DNA of 64,000 nucleotides. Origin: Stomoxys calcitrans (taxonomy: Eukaryota; Arthropoda; Insecta; Diptera; Muscidae). Below, piece by piece: positions 58,138-64,000 of this stretch. Made by a program: the position numbers and the translations under genes. The stretch's first letter is position 1. Each line of letters begins with the position of its first letter. The stretch lies in NCBI RefSeq assembly GCF_963082655.1, contig NC_081555.1, forward strand, positions 16,704,020 through 16,768,019, read 5' to 3'. Below the pieces are notes generated by a model. It worked only from the letters and a program-made list of their open reading frames with translations, did no database searches and was not told the origin of the DNA.

Positions 58138-59422
58138 TGTCTGTCCATCTATCCATCTATCTGTCTGTCCGTCCGTTTGTTGTAATCACTCTACAGCCTT
58201 CAAAAATTGAGATATTGAGCTGGCAATTTGGCACAGATACGTCTTTTTTGATTCGGCGCGCATTAAGTCCTTGAACGGGCCAAATCGGACCATATTTGGA
58301 TATAGCTGCTATATAGACCGATCCTCCGATTTCGGGTCTTAGGCCCATAAAATCCACATTTATTATCCGATTTTGCTGAAATTTGGGACAGTGAGTTGTG
58401 TTAGGTGCTTCGATATCCTTCGCCAATTTAGCCCAGATTGGTCGAGATTTGGATATATCTGCCATATACACCGATTCGCCGATATAGGGTTTTAGGCCCA
58501 TAAAAGCCACATTTATTATCCGATTTTGCTGAAATTTGGGACAGAGTGTTTTGTTAGGTGCTTCGACATCCTTCATCAATTAAGCCCAGATCGGCCCAGA
58601 TTTGGATATAGCTGCCATATAGACCGATCCGCCGATTTAGGGTTTAAGGCCCATAAAAGCCACATTTATTATGCGATTTTGCTGACATTCGGGACAGTGA
58701 GTTGTGTTAAGCCCATTTAACATCCTTCGTCAATTTGGCCTAGATCGGATCAGATTTGGATATAGCTGCCATATAAATCGATCTCTCGATTTAAGGTTTT
58801 GGGTCCATAAAAGGCGCATTTATAACCCGATGTCACCGAAATTTGGGATGGTGAGTTGTCTTAGGCCCTTCGATATCCTTCTTCAATTTGGGTCAGATCG
58901 GACCAGCTTTATATATAGCTGCCATATAGACCGATCTTTCGATTTAATGTTTTGGGCCCATAAAAGCCACATTTATTTTCCGATTTTGCTGAAATTTGGG
59001 ACAGTGAGTTGTGTTAGGGCCTTCGATATCCGTCGTCAATTTGGCCTAGATCGGATCAGATTTGTATATAGCTGCCATATAAATCGATCTCTCGATTTCA
59101 GGTTTTGGGCCCATAAAAGGCGCATTTATTGTCCGATTTTGCTGAAATTTGGGATAGTGAGTTGTGTGAGGCCCTTCGATATTCTTCTTCCTGAAGGAAG
59201 AAGCTCATGAAGGCTTTATTAATTACCCAATTATGTTGAAATTTGAAATACAAAATTCAACAGTGACTTATATATATTCGACCACTCAATGTCCGTGCCA
59301 AATTTGGGCGCTCAAGTTATCCAATTTTCACCGGATTGTGACGGAGTGGGGTTTACATATGTACCCCAGGTGGTGGGTAACCAAAGTTCGGCCCGGCCAA
59401 ACTTAATGCCTTTTTACTTGTT
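58138..59422 (+). mobile_element. HINE, six units, intact 3' stem-loop
   Basis: Starts at the microsatellite (GTCY words with ATCY variants, 58138-58180). Units (GATATAGCTGCC box) start at 58299, 58452, 58605, 58759, 58912 and 59065, 153-154 bp apart. The 3' block has GTGACGGAGTGGGG, CCCAGGTGGTGGGTAACC, the stem-loop GTTCGGCCCGGCCAAAC (59386-59402) and the end TTTTTACTTGTT. The 5' block is missing. Units belong to the CCCATAAAAGCCAC subfamily without the CTCF-like box. Confidence 0.88.
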
Positions 59423-59591
59423 CCTGTTTCTTTCACTCTCAAATAATCTCTGAATATGGTTCGAGGTCTCGGTCATATTCTTTCTTTCTAGGGTATCACA
59501 ATGTACCTGACCTGACCTCCGAGTTAACTCGACTATGGTGGGCAACCCATCCAATCTAACCAAACCATTAGCCCCCTCTTTTTTTAGTTTC

Positions 59592-62513
59592 TATACCCAC
59601 CACCATAGGATAGGGATATACTAAACTAGTCATTCCGTTTGTTGCACCTCGAAATATTGATCTAGGACCCCATATTCTTGATCGTCTCGAAATTTTGATT
59701 CGATTTAGGCATGTCTGTCCGTCCGTCCTTCTGTAGAAATCACGATAGCGTTCGAACGTGTGGAGATAGCCACTTGAAATTTTGCACAGATACTTAATAT
59801 CGATGTAGGTCATTGGGGATTGCAAACGGGCCATATCGGTTCAGATTTGGATATAGCTCCCATATAAACCGATCTCCCGATTTGACTTCTTTAGCCTCTG
59901 GAAGCCGCAATTTTTGTTCTATTTGGCTGAAATTTTGCACATAGAGTTCTGTTGTGACTCCCAACAAGGGTACTCAGTATGGTTCAAATCTGTCTATAAC
60001 CTGATATAGCTTCCACATAAACCGATCTTCCGATTTGATTTCTTGAGCCCATGGAAGCCGCAATTTTTGTCCGACTTGTTCGAAATTTTGCATATGGTGT
60101 TCTGTTATGACTTCAAACAACTGTGCCAAGTACGGTTTAAATCGGTCAAGACCCTGATATAGCTGTCATATAAACCGATCCCCCGATTTGACTTCTTGAG
60201 CCTCTGGAAGCCGCAATTTTCATCCGATTTGGCTGAAATTTTGCACATAGTGTTCTGTTATGACTCCGAACAAGGGTGCTCTGTATGGTTCAAATCTGTC
60301 TATAACCTGATATAGCTCCCATATAAACCAATCCCCCGATTTGACTTCTTGAGCCTCTAGAAGCCGCATTTTTTGTCCTATTTGGCTGAAATTTTGCACA
60401 TAGTGTTCTGTTATGACTTCAAACAACTGTGCCAAGTACGGTTTAAATCGGTCTATAACTAGATATAGCTCCCATATAAACCGATCTCTCGATTTGACTT
60501 CTTGGGCCCCTGAAAGCCGAAATTTTTGTCCGATTTGGCTGAAATTTTGCACATAGTGTTCTGTTATGTCTTACAACAACTGTGCCAAGTACGGTTCAAA
60601 TCGGTCAAGACCCTGATATAGCTGCCACATAACCCGATCTCCCGATTTGACTTCTTGAGCCTCTGGAAGCCGCAATTTTCATCCGATTTGGTTGAAATTT
60701 CGCATATAGCGTTCTGATATGACTCCCAACAAGGGTGCTGAGAATGGTTCAAATCTGTCTATAACCTGATATAGCTTCCATATAAACCGATCTCCCGATT
60801 TGACTTCTTGAGCCTCTGGAAGCCGCAATTTTCATCAGATTTGTTTGAGATTTTGCACATAGTGTTCTGTTATGACTTTCAACAACTGTGCCAAGTACAG
60901 TCCAAATCAGTCAAGAACTTGATATAGCTTCCATATAAACCGATCTCCCGATTTTACTTCTTGAGCCTCTGGAAGCCGCAATTTTTGTCCTATTTGGCTG
61001 AAATTTTGCACATAGTGTTCTGTTATGTCTTACAACAACTGTGCCAAGTACGGTTCAAATCGGTCAAGACCCTGATATAGCTGCCACATAACCCGATCTC
61101 CCGATTTGACTTCTTGAGCCTCTGGAAGCCGCAATTTTCATCCGATTTGGCTGAAATTTTGCACATAGTGTTCTGTTATGACTCCCAACATGGGTGCTGA
61201 GTATGGTTCAAATCTGTCTATAACCTGATATAGCTTCCATATAAACCGATCTCCCGATTTGACTTCTTGAGCCCATGGAAGCCGCAATTTTCATCCGATT
61301 TTGTTGAAATTTTGCATATAGTGTTCTGTTATGACTTCAAACAACTGTGCTAAGTACGGTTCAAATTGGTCAAGAACCTGATATAGCTCCCATATAAACC
61401 GATCTCCCGATTTGACTTCTTGAGCATCTGGAAGCCGCAATTTTTGTCCGATTTGTTTGAAATTTTGCATATGGTGTTCTGTTATGACTTCAAACAACTG
61501 TGCCAAGTACGGTTTAAATCGGTCAAGACCCTGATATAGCTGTCATATAAACCGATCCCCCGATTTGACTTCTTGAGCCTCTGGAAGCCGCAATTTTCAT
61601 CCGATTTGGCTGAAATTTTGCACATAGTGTTCTGTTATGACTCCGAACAAGGGTGCTCTGTATGGTTCAAATCTGTCTATAACCTGATATAGCTCCCATA
61701 TAAACCAATCCCCCGATTTGACTTCTTGAGCCTCTAGAAGCCGCATTTTTTGTCCTATTTGGCTGAAATTTTGCACATAGTGTTCTGTTATGACTCCCAA
61801 CAGGGGTACTCAGAATGGTTCAAATCTGTCTATAACCTGATATAGCTCCCATATAGACCGATCTCCCGATTTGACTTCTTGAGCCTCTAGAAGCCGCATT
61901 TTTTGTCCTATTTGGCTGAAATTTTGCACATAGTGTTCTGTTGTGACTCCCAACAAGGGTACTCAGTATGGTTCAAATCTGTCTATAACCTGATATAGCT
62001 GCCATATAAACCGATCTCCCGATTTAACTTCTTGAGCCATTGGAAGCCGCAATTTTCATCAGATTTGTTGGAAATTTTGCACATAGTGTTCTGTTGTGAC
62101 TCCCAACAAGGGTGCTGAGAATGGTTCAAATCTGTCTATAACCTGATATAGCTTCCATATAAACCGATCTCCCGATTTGACTTCTTGAGCCTCTGGAAGC
62201 CGCAATTTTCATCCAATTTGGCTGAAATTTTGCACATAGTGTTCTGTTATGACTACTAACCAATGTGCCAAATACGGTCGAAATCGCTCAAGAACCTGAT
62301 ATAGCTCCCATATAAACCGATCCCCTGATTTGACTTCTTGAGCCCTTAAAAGTCTCGATTTTTATTCGATTTGGCTGAAATTTTGCATAAAGTTGTCTGT
62401 TATGACCCTCAACAACTGCGCCAAGTACATTCCAATTCGGTCTATATCCTGATATATCTCCCATATTTTAGCAGAATCCATGGTGGTGGCCCGGCCAAAC
62501 TTAGCACACTTTT
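59592..62513 (+). mobile_element. HINE, both ends recognisable, ~17 units
   Basis: Starts with TATACCCACCACCATAGG (59592), then GTCATTCCGTTTGTTGCACC, CTCGAAATATTGATCTAGG, GTCY (about 59713-59733) and GATAGCCACTTGAAATTTTG. Units start at 59850, 60003, 60156, 60309 and 60462 and continue at 153-bp pitch to about 62.4 kb. They carry CCTCTGGAAGCCGCAATTTT where other subfamilies have TAGAGGGCGC. Blocks of several units are repeated almost exactly (60.15-60.40 kb and 61.53-61.78 kb), so multi-unit duplication took place. The end has ATGGTGGTGG, a partly deleted stem-loop and CTTAGCACAC. Confidence 0.92.
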
Positions 62514-64000
62514 TTTTGTTTTCTCCCACAGTCCTGGGCTTTCCATAAAATTCTGAAATTTATGTGCATATAAATTCAAATATCCTATCAAATCAGAATT
62601 GCATTGCATCCAAATACTAGACTCCAACTCCCAAGAAGTGACGCATCAATAAAACTACAACACAAAATCTTTTGTCAGCACTATCTAGCACAACAGCAAA
62701 CTAAACAATAATCTCTCAGAATAAGAATCTAAACATTTGGAGGTGGGAAAAGGAAGCAATTGAATGCCCTAAATCATGCATAAATCCTTTTGGCCCAACA
62801 CACAAATCAACGAAATCATTAGAGAGTGTGTGAGAGTAAATTCGCTGATTGTGTTTCACTACGAATGTATATGGGTCCAACACACGTACACACCTAAGTG
62901 AAATGCTGGCAAGAGCGATTGCTATTTAAGGATATGTTACAGTATCATGTTGCTGTTGGTGTCGCAGAACAATGTGATATGGGGGAAATTATATCACATG
63001 CTCGAGCTGAGAGAATCCCCTAAAACTACGGAACTCCTTCGAAGCAGAAAACAAAATGTAAATGTAAATGTCTGATGAGCAGCGGATGGTGTTGAATGTG
63101 CCAGAACCAGCACTACCTGGTGATGGCTTCCTGCTCTCCCTCTCTCTCTCTCTATCGCTTTCTGTCTCCCTCTACCTCCTGCAGTTTTGTATGGGTCTTC
63201 CCTATAGAAAAGTGTGAATTGTATTTTTTTTTGGAAAAAAACGCTGGCTAGGATAATGATGGTGCTGTTTGATGAGTATGAGATTGGAAACGTTTGACGC
63301 TGACTACTGTTGTTGGCCATGGTGTGGCATTTGGGTTTGTTACCTTGTATTGCTAGACAAATGTGTTGACAATTTGTATTTTTTTCTTCTACTCGTTAAC
63401 ATTGCCGTTTGCGAATTGTGTGTTAACATTTCAAAAGTTGTTAGGTTGTTCCATTTTATTTGCGATTTTCCCCCTCATTGGGGGGCGGGGTTTCCTTTCA
63501 CCACTCTCCTTTGTAGTTCTACATGGGGTTTAGACTTCAAATGACAGACAGGTGGTTTTTGGACAAATGAGCATGAAAATAGAAAAATCGCACCGGCAAA
63601 TGTGTGTTGCCACGTACTATGCCTGCTCCATTGGGTTTGACATTAAAATTAATTGGTGGGATTGTAGGATATTTGCATGCTTTGAAATGCCATTTGTAAT
63701 GAAGGTGTCCTTGTTTTGCTCAATTTGTTGCTTGACAGCCGCATAGGCAACCAGGGCTGATTTTTTTTGAAAAAAATCCAGTGATGAAATGTGAAACTTG
63801 TTCAACAATTTTCGTTGGCTGATATTCTCTGCTGATGCCCAATATTATATTGGAAAATGATGTTATAAATTACCCAAAAGGTAAAGGAATTTCATTTCAA
63901 TGAAAATTGTCCCCAATTCCGAAAAAAAAAGAAACTTTTATAAAAAAATCCGAAACGCAAATTCATTTAAAACATTTCTCATGAATTGGCCTTTTTGTTC
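62514..64000. other. Unique DNA with CT microsatellite, no gene seen
   Basis: (CT)n lies at about 63133-63154. Frames of 91 aa (+, 63269) and 108 aa (-, 62994) have no domain I recognise; the latter crosses the CT repeat. GGGGGGCGGGG near 63480 is a short GC-rich island. Confidence 0.5.

Noticed and set aside
22953..62513. CRISPR-like array (regular repeats)
   Set aside because: Units are contiguous 152-153-bp repeats without unique spacers, in eukaryotic DNA with SINEs, LINEs and HINEs.

Overview
The window looks like non-coding nuclear DNA of a higher fly, most likely a muscoid or calyptrate dipteran (house fly, stable fly or blow fly group). This is an inference from the repeat families: DINE-1/mini-me type (Helentron-associated, 'HINE') elements with (GTCY)n microsatellites and internal 152-153 bp tandem units, a mariner-type MITE, tRNA-derived SINEs, and RNase H-bearing I-group-like LINE fragments. 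I found no convincing host protein gene, tRNA or rRNA. Nearly every long reading frame is a by-product of tandem repeats whose period is a multiple of three or whose composition lacks stop codons. Adding up the intervals, I estimate about 60% of the window is tandemly repetitive and about 70% is recognisable repeat.

Layout. 0.66-3.4 kb: two HINEs tail to tail. 3.5-5.4 kb: an array of a different ~130 bp unit, carrying one intact SINE with target duplication and one truncated SINE. 5.5 kb: MITE copy 1. 7.0-11.3 kb: a giant GACR (GTCY complement) array with a homogeneous 16-bp core. 12.3 kb: a second type of SINE. 14.2 kb: MITE copy 2. 14.5-17.3 kb: a 30-bp palindromic minisatellite. 18.5-21.5 kb: a 27-bp palindromic minisatellite. 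22.95-27.8 kb: one very large HINE with about 25 units and an expanded microsatellite. 28.4-31.7 kb: HINEs, two of them head to head, one split by MITE copy 3. 32.9-36.2 kb: ~130-bp repeats, a HINE and a 5'-truncated SINE. 36.3-38.5 kb: the 30-bp minisatellite again, in opposite orientation. 38.7-45.3 kb: three (ATTTT)n arrays around a decayed LINE. 46.2-46.9 kb: LINE ORF1 and endonuclease remnants. 47.6-51.2 kb: a second giant GACR array that runs into a HINE (51.2-53.7 kb). 53.7-55.7 kb: the longest stretch without recognisable repeats in the right half. 55.7-62.5 kb: a HINE fragment, LINE fragments and two more HINEs.

There is no pathway to describe. The biology is that of mobile elements that carry and seed tandem repeats. 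The most interesting points are these. (1) In one HINE subfamily the repeat unit holds a near-perfect match to the CTCF consensus, so the arrays are periodic ladders of CTCF-like sites. (2) The GTCY microsatellite of this element type appears at every size from about 20 bp to about 4.3 kb. (3) The unit length is held at 152-154 bp across about ten arrays whose sequences have diverged. (4) Two kilobase-scale minisatellites consist almost wholly of alternating short palindromes. All coordinates were read by eye; boundaries of degenerate repeats are good to about 10-50 bp.
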